NCBI GenBank assembly: GCA_028023455.1
Contig: JAQFVV010012424.1
Location: 788,001-852,000, forward strand
Length of the DNA stretch: 64,000 bases
Reading direction: 5' to 3'
DNA from: Epiperipatus broadwayi
Taxonomy: Eukaryota > Onychophora > Udeonychophora > Euonychophora > Peripatidae
Shown here: in pieces, positions 12,391 through 21,391 of the stretch
Position numbering within the stretch: position 1 is the stretch's first letter
Layout: the number at the start of each line of letters is the position of its first letter
Notes under the pieces: generated by a model
Told to the model about the DNA's origin: nothing
What the model saw: the letters and a program-made list of their open reading frames with translations, nothing else
Database searches by the model: none
Program-made: the position numbers and the translations under genes

Positions 12391-12721
12391 ACCACTTTAT
12401 AATGAAATTAGAACACCCCGATTGTTTAATAATTTTTGCTTTAAAGTAAAGCAAAAATTAAAACTGAGAAGATAATATTTAAATCATGATAATAAATTTA
12501 GCATAAGAGCAAATGGAAGATAAGAGATCAAAATATATATGAGCAAACTTAAATTATGTAATGAAGAGATTATGGTGTTTTTGTTTGCATTCAAAATAAC
12601 TTTGAATAAATCATAAGAAAGATGAAATATTAAGACTGAAATAAAATAAAGACAATACGGAAAAAAAAAAATTAAAATTGAATCCCTTGGTTAAAAAGAG
12701 AATAAAAGAAAAGAAAAAAGG

Positions 12722-12860
12722 TAAAAGCCACAGATTTTGTATTCATGTGAGTGTAAAAAATCTTTTTCTATCAGTGGTCAATTGCGTAACCATATTTTTT
12801 TCCTTAGTTTAACTCATCAACAATCACATGACCAACCCAAATTATTCAAAAATCTTTATA
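12722..12860 (+). pseudogene. C2H2 zinc-finger relic
   Basis: A plus-strand frame reads KPQILYSCECKKSFSISGQL and then RNH, which follows the C2H2 pattern C-x2-C...F...L..H. The first pair has only one residue between cysteines, and the second histidine is displaced. A stop codon lies just upstream and no further fingers follow. It is most likely a decayed fragment of a multi-finger gene or retrocopy. One finger is weak evidence. Confidence 0.35.
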
Positions 12861-12960
12861 ACCCAACTAATAATGGAAATATTAATTTACTAATAAATAT
12901 TGCAATACTGGTTGGGATGATTACTATTCAGCTACCTAAAAGAGAACATTCAAACTAATC

Positions 12961-13966
12961 CAAATCAGGAACCTAGATTGTAAGCAGGACAATCTAACAT
13001 ATTGACACTAAAAAAATAAACTAATATAAAGTGCAGTACTTCTGGATAATCCCAACAAATACATCACCAACTTCAAATATCTTTTCCTTAATAATATTAA
13101 ATATTTTGAATAGTTAACTAGACAATATTAATTTGTTGCTGATAATGATTATAAATCATGAATATAATCCCTTTAGAAATTGATGATAATTTATTTAAAT
13201 ATAGACAAAATGTTTCTAAGAATAGTCTTTTTTAAAATATATATATATTGAAAACATCAGTCTACAAAGATAAAAATTATTTTGAATAACAAAAATATGA
13301 AATTAGACATAATTATAAGTAATGTAAATATTTGTATGGCAATGATAATTTTGAGTTTATATACTTTATTATTGTTCAATTTCACATGGCCCTGTATAAC
13401 ATCGTATACATAGATATGTTAAATATTTTCACAAATGGTTGTGATGCAAGCATTAAAAATAATTTTAGTAAATCTGTGTAACAATTAGAGAAAAATGTCC
13501 AGCGATGATGTTGCTAAGTGACCAACAATCTAAATGACTTGCTAATAGATCTTTGTCTGAATTTCATTAGGAGACAAAAGAGATATTAACAAGTGGTTCA
13601 GTTGGTGACTAGCAATGTTAACTGTTGGTCATAACTTTGTTGGACATTTTGCTGATTATTACAGATTTGCTAATTTATTTTTATTGTTTATACACACACA
13701 TAAATATATGGTAAAAGAGTCTTTAAATATCCCACTGAAGGGCAAAAGTCTTTCTGATAAATGTTTGCAAAAACAGAACATATTAGTCACCAGACCAGCC
13801 ACTTTCTAAATGATGAAGCTTTGAGAAGTTTTTACAACTTTGTGTTACTACCTTGCTAAGAAAGCTAAAATATCCATTGACTGGCTAATAATAGATTAAT
13901 AATCTGAATTGGCTATCTCGAAAGTTCTTAAACCTGAAAGGAGCCTAAAAAATTCAAATTTTATCT
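12961..13966. other. A+T-rich, nothing recognised
   Basis: No coding exon or repeat family was recognised. Short chance ORFs only. Confidence 0.4.
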
Positions 13967-14035
13967 TGCCTGGATTCAAACCCAGGATATAAAAATAAGA
14001 TTTGGAAGAATTACCATATACCATGTACTATTAAT
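13967..14035 (-). repeat. tRNA-like remnant (B-box)
   Basis: The minus strand has a clear B-box/T-arm, CCTGGGTTTGAATCCAGG, which is also palindromic. No confident A-box or acceptor stem was found. A degraded SINE head is the likeliest reading. Confidence 0.3.
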
Positions 14036-14984
14036 ATACTTATAATTATGCTTTATATACATTTAAATGTAGAACAGAGTGAGAAAAGGGGAGACTGACA
14101 AAAAAAAAGAGGACAACTTAAATATTGAATTTTGCATTTATTCAAATGCTTCTTCCTTTTTAAATAGTTATAGATTTTACTTTTTTAAATAAATTATCCA
14201 AATTTCTTTCAATAATTACTTTTTTTTCATTACGTTTACTCTCGCCTATCAAATCTACAGTCCAAAGTACGTGTAGATTTAAGCTTATATTGGCAAAATA
14301 TAATATATATTTAAACCCATTTTTCTTTCAAATATAAACTTGTACTTTCAGAGTTTACCTAAATTAAACTTTTGTTTCTTCATTGTGTTTAACTTTTTCC
14401 CTTTTGCAATGTTTCCTCCTTCAATAGCAAAATAGTAAATAAATACACAAACTACTCTACAATTACATATTTTTTTTACAAAGCGGCCAATCTTAGCAAT
14501 TAATGTGTGACATCTAATATTAAAGTCTTTGGGCTAGATAAAATGAATATCTGTGGACAAAAATACGAGCCTCTTCTCTCTTCCACATCTATAACAGTAT
14601 ATGAGCTCTTAATATATAAATATACAGAAGATACAAGGAAATCCCCCCCCCCCCTCTTCGCCCCAATAAAAATAAAAATTTGAATATACTTTTCAACCAA
14701 ATTCCTTAATTTAATTAAATGCATATTTGGATTAATAGCAAGAGACATTTTATTAAAAGATCAAAGTTTTCAAAAGTTTTTTGGTTATCGAATCTTATAT
14801 AATTTATTCCAAAACTGCACTATATTATATAACTAGTTAATCAAGTTTAATAATATTCTATGACGGGCATCCAGATACACACACAAAGTACGCGTTGCCC
14901 AGACATTACGTACACGCAGCCTTTGAAAACTATGAGGTTATACTATGAATAAATAATGAAACGGTTAGCTACTCTGGGGATCAT
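14036..14984. other. A+T-rich intronic stretch with a C run
   Basis: This should lie in intron 1 of the hexosaminidase gene. No downstream hexosaminidase exon was recognised here. It contains an uninterrupted run of 12 C at 14643-14654. Confidence 0.4.
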
Positions 14985-15075
14985 GTAGTATTCGATCTCC
15001 AGAAATGACAGACCGAGTTTTGATCAACGAATCTTAACTTTCAAATCCGTCATTTTACCACTGCTCGACATCATA
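14985..15075 (-). repeat. tRNA-Ser-like SINE head
   Basis: Minus-strand order: GTCGAGCAGTGGTAAAATG (D-arm/A-box-like), an anticodon-like loop containing TTTGAAA (Ser UGA-type), and a B-box-like GAGATCGAATACT about 50 bases downstream. The arms are imperfect, so a SINE remnant is likelier than a tRNA gene. Confidence 0.4.
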
Positions 15076-15297
15076 TTAAATGTGAGCTATATAGCCAACT
15101 ATTTCATAACAACGGTTGTAGATAAATATAAATATTCATTTTTATTTTACTTTTACAAAATTACAGATTAATAATCATTTTACGACTGCTCGACACCATA
15201 TTAAATGTAAGCTATATAGCAAAGTATTTCATAATAACGATTATAGATTGTCACAAATATTCATTTTCGTTTTACTTTTACGAAATTACTGATGAAT
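15051..15297. repeat. two-copy tandem repeat, about 125 bp
   Basis: CATTTTACCACTGCTCGACA at 15051 recurs as CATTTTACGACTGCTCGACA at 15176. The similarity runs through ATATTAAATG, CTATATAGC and TTTTACTTTTAC to about 15297. The unit begins inside the tRNA-Ser-like SINE. It lies in the presumed intron 1 of the hexosaminidase gene. Confidence 0.7.
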
Positions 15298-15453
15298 GGT
15301 AATAATAATTAGATGGATTAACTTAACGATTTATGATAACAATTATAATACATATACAGCCCTAATAATTATTATATCTCGTATATACATAAGAGTAATA
15401 TTATAAATCAGTTAATAAGATTTAGCGTTCTAAAAACTTTTTTGGAAACTTAC

Positions 15454-15841
15454 ATTCTTCGTTCATTTCATAAGTAGGAAGATCTTCGCAGTGACCGGAA
15501 AGAACAATATTTACCGACGGTAACAAATTCTGATTAGAATTTTTCGGAGAAACATGTCTAGATCGTAACAATGAATAACCTGTAAATATTATTTTATAAT
15601 ACCTGGAAAATGCGGAAGTCAAAATCCAACAGGAATCCTTATTAGATACAAATTTAAAATTTTCTGGATTAATTACATAAAAAGCAGTAGAAGACACTTG
15701 ATTTTGGGGTTTGGGCCATACTTGGCCCATGGTAGGCTTGACCACTTTAGAAACAATATTACCATTACGTTTAGAATGTACATTTGTTAAAGCGCAACTA
15801 AAAAATATTAAAATTATTAGAACACTATATAAAACAGACAT
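15454..15841 (-). CDS. HEXA/HEXB-like: beta-hexosaminidase (GH20) subunit, exon 1
   Basis: The exon starts at the ATG at 15841-15839 and ends at a strong donor, GAAGAAT|GTAAGT, with GT at 15453-15452. It gives 129 codons plus one base. Lysosomal beta-hexosaminidase removes terminal N-acetylhexosamines from gangliosides and glycans. Visible: a hydrophobic signal peptide at residues about 1-23, then VWPKPQ (41-46), FKF (62-64), SCWILTSAFSRYYKIIF (70-86) and LSGHCEDLPTYEMNEE (114-129). These are hallmarks of the N-terminal GH20b domain. Cys71 and Cys118 match the conserved first disulfide (58-104 in human HEXA). A phase-1 intron after this motif is also, from memory, where the human HEXA and HEXB genes have intron 1. 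The next codon would complete as Tyr (DESY-like). No later exon was found in the 15 kb downstream on this strand, so intron 1 is long or the rest lies outside the window. HEXA versus HEXB cannot be decided. Confidence 0.85.
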
Positions 15842-16257
15842 GTTTCGGTTAGACGATCTACGAGCACTGTACTAAAAATCATGTGCTCAATCACGTTACT
15901 AATTAATTATAAAATGTTTGTCTTTTTTTATTGGTTAAATTTGTGTTTCTATGGTAATAAGGATTGTTGATACTACTGTCAATGAATTACCATATTTTAG
16001 AGTTAAAATGGTGTAACGTTAGTCAGAGGAAAAAAAAGTTTGCAAATATGATACTAAAACGAAAAAATTCTATATATAAAAGAAAAAGGGGTGTGAATAA
16101 TCTATTAGCGGTGAATATGCAAGACCAGCAAGAAATAGATAAATAGTAGCGTGTTGAACATGTATTGAATGAGAAATTATAGTTAATAAAATCGTCGATA
16201 ATATCATAAGAAGAAATAACTGTAGTAAATATGAATAGTTAAGAAAAAGGTGAAAGA
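15842..16257 (-). promoter_or_regulatory. upstream region of the hexosaminidase gene
   Basis: This is the expected promoter/5' UTR region, placed by the start codon at 15841. It contains an inverted CCAAT box (ATTGGTT, 15930-15936) and AATCACGTTACT near 15891, a partial match to lysosomal CLEAR-type GTCACGTGAC sites. No TATA box stands out. Transcription start is unknown. Confidence 0.35.
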
Positions 16258-16380
16258 AGAATAAAGATTAAGTCAAGCGTTGGTGGTCGAGTGATCAGCT
16301 GCCTTACAAGCAGTTGTCCCGGGTTAACGGGTTCGCTTCTCGGTCGATGCTATGACACATGAGAAAAAAGAATAAAGATT
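16258..16380 (+). repeat. compact tRNA-Val-like SINE, copy 2, with TSD
   Basis: AGAATAAAGATT at 16258-16269 and again at 16369-16380 is a perfect 12-bp target duplication. The body is only 99 bp. 16276-16351 folds as a tRNA: acceptor AGCGTTG/CGATGCT (all pairs with G-U), anticodon stem GCTGC/GCAGT around loop CTTACAA (UAC) and T-loop TTCGCTT. The TATGACACATGA trailer and A-rich tail follow. It has no long unrelated body, so it is close to a minimal tRNA-derived SINE. It inserted just upstream of the hexosaminidase gene. Confidence 0.8.
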
Positions 16381-16851
16381 TCAATAAGCTTTAATATAAA
16401 TTGTATAAAATTGACTATCATACACGAAAAAATAATTCAAGAACGTTTGCCAATTGGGGGCTTACCGACTAGGGACTTAAGGAAATGAAGGCAATATTAA
16501 GCGAATATAGAGCCTGTAGCATTCGATATAAAGAAAAATATTTTAACTACCAGCAGATTTATTTATCAATCCAATACATTATCTTACGATTAAATACACA
16601 CATCTGCGCCCCTACAGGCGTACTAAAATAATAATAAAATCAAGACCTGTTATAAATTCCCAAATCTGCTAGCTTAATTTTCAACACTATTCTGTGTCAT
16701 AGCGTGTTCAGTAAAGTCAAATAGGTTTGTAAAGCTTATGATGACTTTTTAATACTTTATTCTCCTTTTTGTATTATACGTCCGGAAGATAACATTGCGC
16801 ATTGTTTTTTAAGCTTTTAAACAATCGTATTCTCAGGCAAAAAAAAAAAAA
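16381..16851. other. nothing recognised
   Basis: No gene or repeat family was recognised. A run of about 15 A at 16839-16853 abuts the next element. Confidence 0.4.
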
Positions 16852-17331
16852 AAGTCAAGAGAGAGCTCATTGTCTTCTAAAAAAACAAAATGAACAGACT
16901 GTCAATGAAAATATAATTATTCATCTATTATTTCCACTGCTTTCTTTGTTTATATATATATTATCTTCTTTTGAAGTATTATAACTTTATCTTTCTTATA
17001 GCATTGCCAAATCCATATAATATTAATCTAATCTATGTTTTTTTATTACTTTTTACAATGCTTTTTTACAAACCACTATTGACGGTTTTGATTGCCTCAA
17101 CAATCTTCTTTAAAACTTCTACTTATATTTCCAAATCTTAACTGTCCTTAAGATTTGGAAATATAAGTAGAAATTCAGAAGAAGATTGGTGGGTCAATAG
17201 TGGGTTGCAAAAAGCATTGTAAATGGTAATAAAGAACATAGATGATATTAATATTATATATATTATCCATTAATAGTTATTTCCTGTTCTCTTAAACCAA
17301 GAGATAAATTCAGTTTTTTTAAGAGTGAACA
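16852..17331 (-). repeat. 3' LTR of the Gypsy element, split by a MITE
   Basis: It matches 21241-21391 on either side of an insertion. Shared blocks include AACAAAATGAA, TATTTCCA, ATATTATCCA, TTTTTTTAAG and TGAACAGGAATAG. Removing 16965-17257 plus one copy of the duplicated site restores collinearity with the uninterrupted copy. The LTR proper is about 170 bp; on the minus strand it begins TGTTCA. Confidence 0.6.
16965..17257. mobile_element. palindromic MITE inserted in the Gypsy LTR
   Basis: Two arms, roughly 17018-17130 and 17145-17257, are near-perfect inverted copies around a short centre containing AACTGTCCTTAAG, so the strand can fold into a long hairpin. The left side carries about 50 extra bases. 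ATATATTAT is present at 16956-16964 and 17258-17266 as a target duplication, and the related LTR at 21.3 kb shows the empty site. A related copy is at 40717-40906. No coding capacity. Confidence 0.7.
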
Positions 17332-17689
17332 GGAATAGCTGATAATATTCACCCCACCAGATGAAACAAGTAACTTATTTGGTCATACCATATTCTTAAC
17401 AGATGCTTTGGCAATTTTTTTTTTCTGCTGCTTTTTTTAATGTGGTTAAGCTGTCCACTTTTCTGATATTATGACATTACTATTGCTAATTCTGTTGATG
17501 ACAAAGCTTTACTATAAATTGGCTCACTGATCTCATCTGGCTAATTCTAAAGTTGACATGAAGTTAGTCCTTATGCTGTAAATGAAATTGATCTTCAAAG
17601 GTTTTTACTAGTAGTAGAAGTTGACCCTTTCAGGCCACAATTGTAGTTGGGATCCAATTTTTGCATGGGATACATATGACATAAAACCT

Positions 17690-18290
17690 TTGTACCAATT
17701 TTGAAGTGGCCATAATTTGCTGCTTCATTATTTTTTTTTTATGATAGTTTCAGGTTTGAGATGGGATAACTTGGTCCTCAAACTATGATTTATTATCATT
17801 TCTGCTGAAGTTCTGCTGTGAACAGTAGATGCTGTTGTATGCATGCTCCAATCATTTGCGGCTTCCTTCTAGATGTTTTTTAACCTCTTGCACCAAATGT
17901 TCAGCTTGTCCATGGCAGTGTCAATAAGTGATTGATTTCATTATTTGCATAGAAATCTTTGAATTGGTTGGATATAAAGGCTATTTCATTATTGGTAATA
18001 ATGGTCAAAGAAAGACCATGGGTTGCAAACATTTTCCTCAAAGAATCACTTGTAATTGAGATGTTAAAAATGGGTACAATAATTACTTCTAACTATTTGT
18101 AATAGACATCAACAACAATGAAAAATGTCTGCCATTGTATGGTCCAGATGGTCTAATTGGATTCTTTCCCAGGTCTCCATTCCCTGTGGTCAAGTTTTAG
18201 CTGGCATAATTTGATTCATTTTGCATTGCTGATACTGGTATAGCTGAAATTCTATACAAAAATCTAATCTGCATTTTTGTTTTATTTCAG
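17690..18290 (-). pseudogene. Gypsy integrase pseudogene
   Basis: Minus-strand frames show the integrase catalytic core of Ty3/Gypsy elements: IVVDVYYK (first catalytic Asp, near 18100-18125), LRKMFATHGLSLTIITNNE (near 17985-18050), FKDFYANNEINHLLTLP and a HLLFTAEL-like end. The usual SDNG motif reads TNNE, so the second catalytic Asp is lost. Stops are frequent. The enzyme would insert retrotransposon cDNA into host DNA; this copy is inactive. Confidence 0.7.
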
Positions 18291-18302
18291 GGTGTCCATA
18301 AT

Positions 18303-18494
18303 GCAATAACTTTATTTGTTTGCCACCTCTGGGCAGTATAATGTTTGATTGCCCCATAAGATATTTTCATTCTTAATTGCCCCATAAGATATTTTATGGC
18401 AATAACTTTATTTGTTTGCCACCTCTGGGCAGTATAATGTTTGATTGCCCCATAAGATATTTTCATTCTTAATTGCCCCATAAGATATTTTCAT
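18303..18494. repeat. 96-bp tandem duplication within pol
   Basis: GCAATAACTTTATTTGTTTG at 18303 recurs at 18399, and the intervening 96 bp is repeated almost exactly. Inside each unit the 30-bp segment containing GCCCCATAAGATATTTT is itself repeated. It sits between the RNase H and integrase regions of the dead pol gene and has no coding meaning. Confidence 0.8.
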
Positions 18495-18899
18495 TTTCAA
18501 TGGATAGCTATTATTTCTTACCCAAAAGACTGTGTGACCATATTATGATTTATTAATTAGACACTTTGTATGGATCTATTTACTAGAATCTGCTATCCTT
18601 GATCATTTTGTTTCCAGTGAGTCATCCCTTTATTGTTTATTTAATTACTATTTTCTAAATCAATTATATTTATAATGGGTTCTCCTTGCATTTAATTTGT
18701 GATTTTTTTACTTTTATTAGTTTAATCTACTAAATATATCAACATGTGGAGTTTTTCCCCCTCATTATATAATGAAATTTAAAACTATATGTTAAACTAT
18801 CTTAGCATGTCAGACATCCTTCTTTTGAAGTCAAATATGCCTAATAGGGGTTAATGATACATTACTGATGAAATTTTTTAGCATCAACTCCAAGTCTAG

Positions 18900-19870
18900 T
18901 CTATTCAAATGTAATTTTTTTCAACACCAGTTAATGTTCAAGAAGTGAAGGAAATAGGTATGTCACTGCCATTTCTATTATGGTAGACTACCACTGCTTC
19001 AACACTCTGCTGAAGCATTGCTTGTTAGGATTAATTCTGTATTTGCTTTATAATAAGTCTGTTTGCAATAGTTATTAATTCCTTTACCTTACCAAAAACT
19101 TGGAATTTGTTGAATACCTCACATCCATCCAGCCTTGGGTTGGGCTTCTATTATGTCTGAGAATGCCTGAAGTTCCCTTTTGTTAGTGGGGTTGACACAT
19201 TCAGAATCTCACACTATAACTTTGAATTCAAAAAATTCTACTTCCTCTGCCACAAACACACATTTACAAGGATATGTTTTAATTTCTATTTCCATGAATT
19301 TATTTTAAAAAAACATTTCTAGTGGGCATCCAGAATTGCTCCATACTTCAAGCCACTAGCAGAAATTTATCAAAACATTGAATAATTCCAGGAATGCCAC
19401 ATAAATACTAAATGGTAATCAATTAACTTTATAAAGTCCTTTATGAGTTATTATGTTAGTGCTCTGGAGGCTTCATTATCTTTTGGTAGTTGAAGATAAG
19501 CATGCTGGAGGTTTATTTTAGAAAATAGTCTATCCAGTTAAAGTAGAAAGTATTGGTTTAAATGATGGGGGGAGGGGTAATTATCAAATTAAGTTCTTAT
19601 TTAAGGTACCACAATAATCTCCACAGATTCATATCTATCCGTAGTTTTTAATAATGGCTTAAAGCTCATTAGGAATGGGATATCAGTTTAATCTCTCCCT
19701 TGGACGCATCCTATCCAACTCTTTGGAACCTTTACTTTTTGAACACAAAAATATTGTTTGATAGGAACATCTGATTGACTTAAATATATTTATTTATAAA
19801 TTATAAAATGGGTGCTCCTTGCTAATGATCAAATCGGGTTCAAAAACCTTAGCATATTGTCTTTTAAAAT
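18900..19870 (-). pseudogene. Gypsy reverse transcriptase/RNase H pseudogene
   Basis: Minus-strand remnants in order: RMRPRERLNYPIPNEL (near 19680-19725), ICGDYCGTLNKNL (near 19600-19635), THKGLYKVN then LPFSIYVAFLELF (near 19385-19450) and KCVFVAEEVEFFEF (near 19225-19270). They correspond to RT fingers, palm and the connection to RNase H. The YxDD block could not be found. Stops are scattered throughout. Confidence 0.7.
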
Positions 19871-21240
19871 GTAATATTTCCAGCTTATTTAATTCACTTT
19901 AATCAATGAATAACAAATTGGTTAGAACAATTTCAACTCATTAAGTTACTATTCTCTCTTGTGCAATGACAATTATCTATATTAGTCTGAGTCTTCCATA
20001 GAAGTATAACTCACTTGTCATGTTAGTTGTAGATTGATTTCTAGTTATTTTTGATTAATATTTATTCTAGATAATGAAGACTATTGAGCTAGAATCAAAC
20101 TCTAATACTACAGAAGTATCATTAATGATAATTATTTTTTTAAAAGCTGTGATTTCATTTTTCTTGTTAAGCACATTTAGATTTAATTTTTTGAGACTTG
20201 ATTGGTGGTTTTGTTTATTAGATGAATCATTATTACTATTCTATCTCCTTTTTGGAAGACAACAACTGTGATATATCCAATACATTGACAAAAATGATAG
20301 TTAGCATTAATATACCAACAATGATTGGCTAAATGATTTTTATTTTGATGGTAACAATTTTTTTTCCCTGCAATTACTTGATGTTTGTTTATAGAAGTAA
20401 AGACCGTTATCCATTGGATGTTTGCCCTATTTTTGATGTGTCATTTTTATTTCAACATTTGTATTCAGCCAAGAAGCAGATTGATCAAATGTTTCTTCTT
20501 TTAAGATTGCCTGGTATATTGCATTATGGTCCATCAACAATATCCTTTCATGAGGAATGTCCGAAATCACAGGCCAAAAACATTTTTCATAATTCAGACA
20601 CATAGTTAACTACCTTTAATTTAATTTCCTTATTATATAGATTGATTTTATATCTTTGCATTATTACAAAGAGCTTTGGTATAAAGTAGATATTTGGGAG
20701 TTCTATGGCCTTATCAAATATTAGTTTAGAAGGGTATAGTGGTGCTACCTGTGATATGAAAACCTAGTAAATAACTGATCCAAAGAGATGAGTGTAATTG
20801 ATTTTAGTTCTGCTTTAATTTTATTAGCATTCATATAAAAATTCAATTTTTCTGAGTATGCCAGCCAGAATCCTGTGTATACTGAATCATATTCTCAAGA
20901 GATCACATTTGAGGCATTATTTAAAAAAAGGCAATATCTCAATGAGTGTTCACTATTTCACTTAATATGTATTCGGCCACTTATTATAATATGCAAAGAA
21001 TCCCGAGAAATCTCATATTTATTGTCAGTTAACTGATATGTATAGTGAAAGCAAACCTGAGTTAATGTTTTAAGCGCTTATTATACAATGATAACATACA
21101 CAAACAAAGAATAACTTCAGATAACAATTATGGAATTCATCCACACCACATATATAAGTCTAGAAAAATAACAAGAATGTAAGCAAATCTAAACTACATG
21201 CCATTCCTTAAGATTCAAAACGTCTATATTCACAGATAAA
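19871..21240 (-). pseudogene. expected gag/protease region, unrecognisable
   Basis: This interval lies between the RT remnant and the 5' LTR, where gag and protease should be on the minus strand. No zinc knuckle or protease motif could be read. The best open stretch is around 20333-20605, without recognisable identity. Confidence 0.35.
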
Positions 21241-21391
21241 AGGCTAGGAAAGAGCTTATTTCCCTCGACAAAACAAAATGAATTGTTCATTCATTATTTC
21301 CATTGGTTATCTGTTTATGTATATTATCCAATGATGGTCATTTCCTGCTCGCTGACTCCAAATGACAAATTCATTTTTTTAAGGATGAACA
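21241..21391 (-). repeat. 5' LTR of the Gypsy element (uninterrupted)
   Basis: A direct-repeat partner of 16852-17331, about 150-170 bp. It shows the MITE empty site (ATGTATATTATCCA near 21318-21331). On the minus strand it begins TGTTCATCC. The primer-binding site could not be identified. Confidence 0.55.

Larger units (their letters stand above)
16852..21391 (-). mobile_element. decayed Ty3/Gypsy retrotransposon
   Basis: Related direct repeats at 16852-17331 and 21241-21391 bracket minus-strand pol remnants in the proper order for a minus-strand element: RT near 19.1-19.85 kb, integrase near 17.7-18.3 kb, 3' LTR at the low-coordinate end. The pol sequence is of the K02A2.6-like Ty3/Gypsy type. 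Every frame is broken by stops. The LTR limits are approximate because the copies have diverged. Confidence 0.7.
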
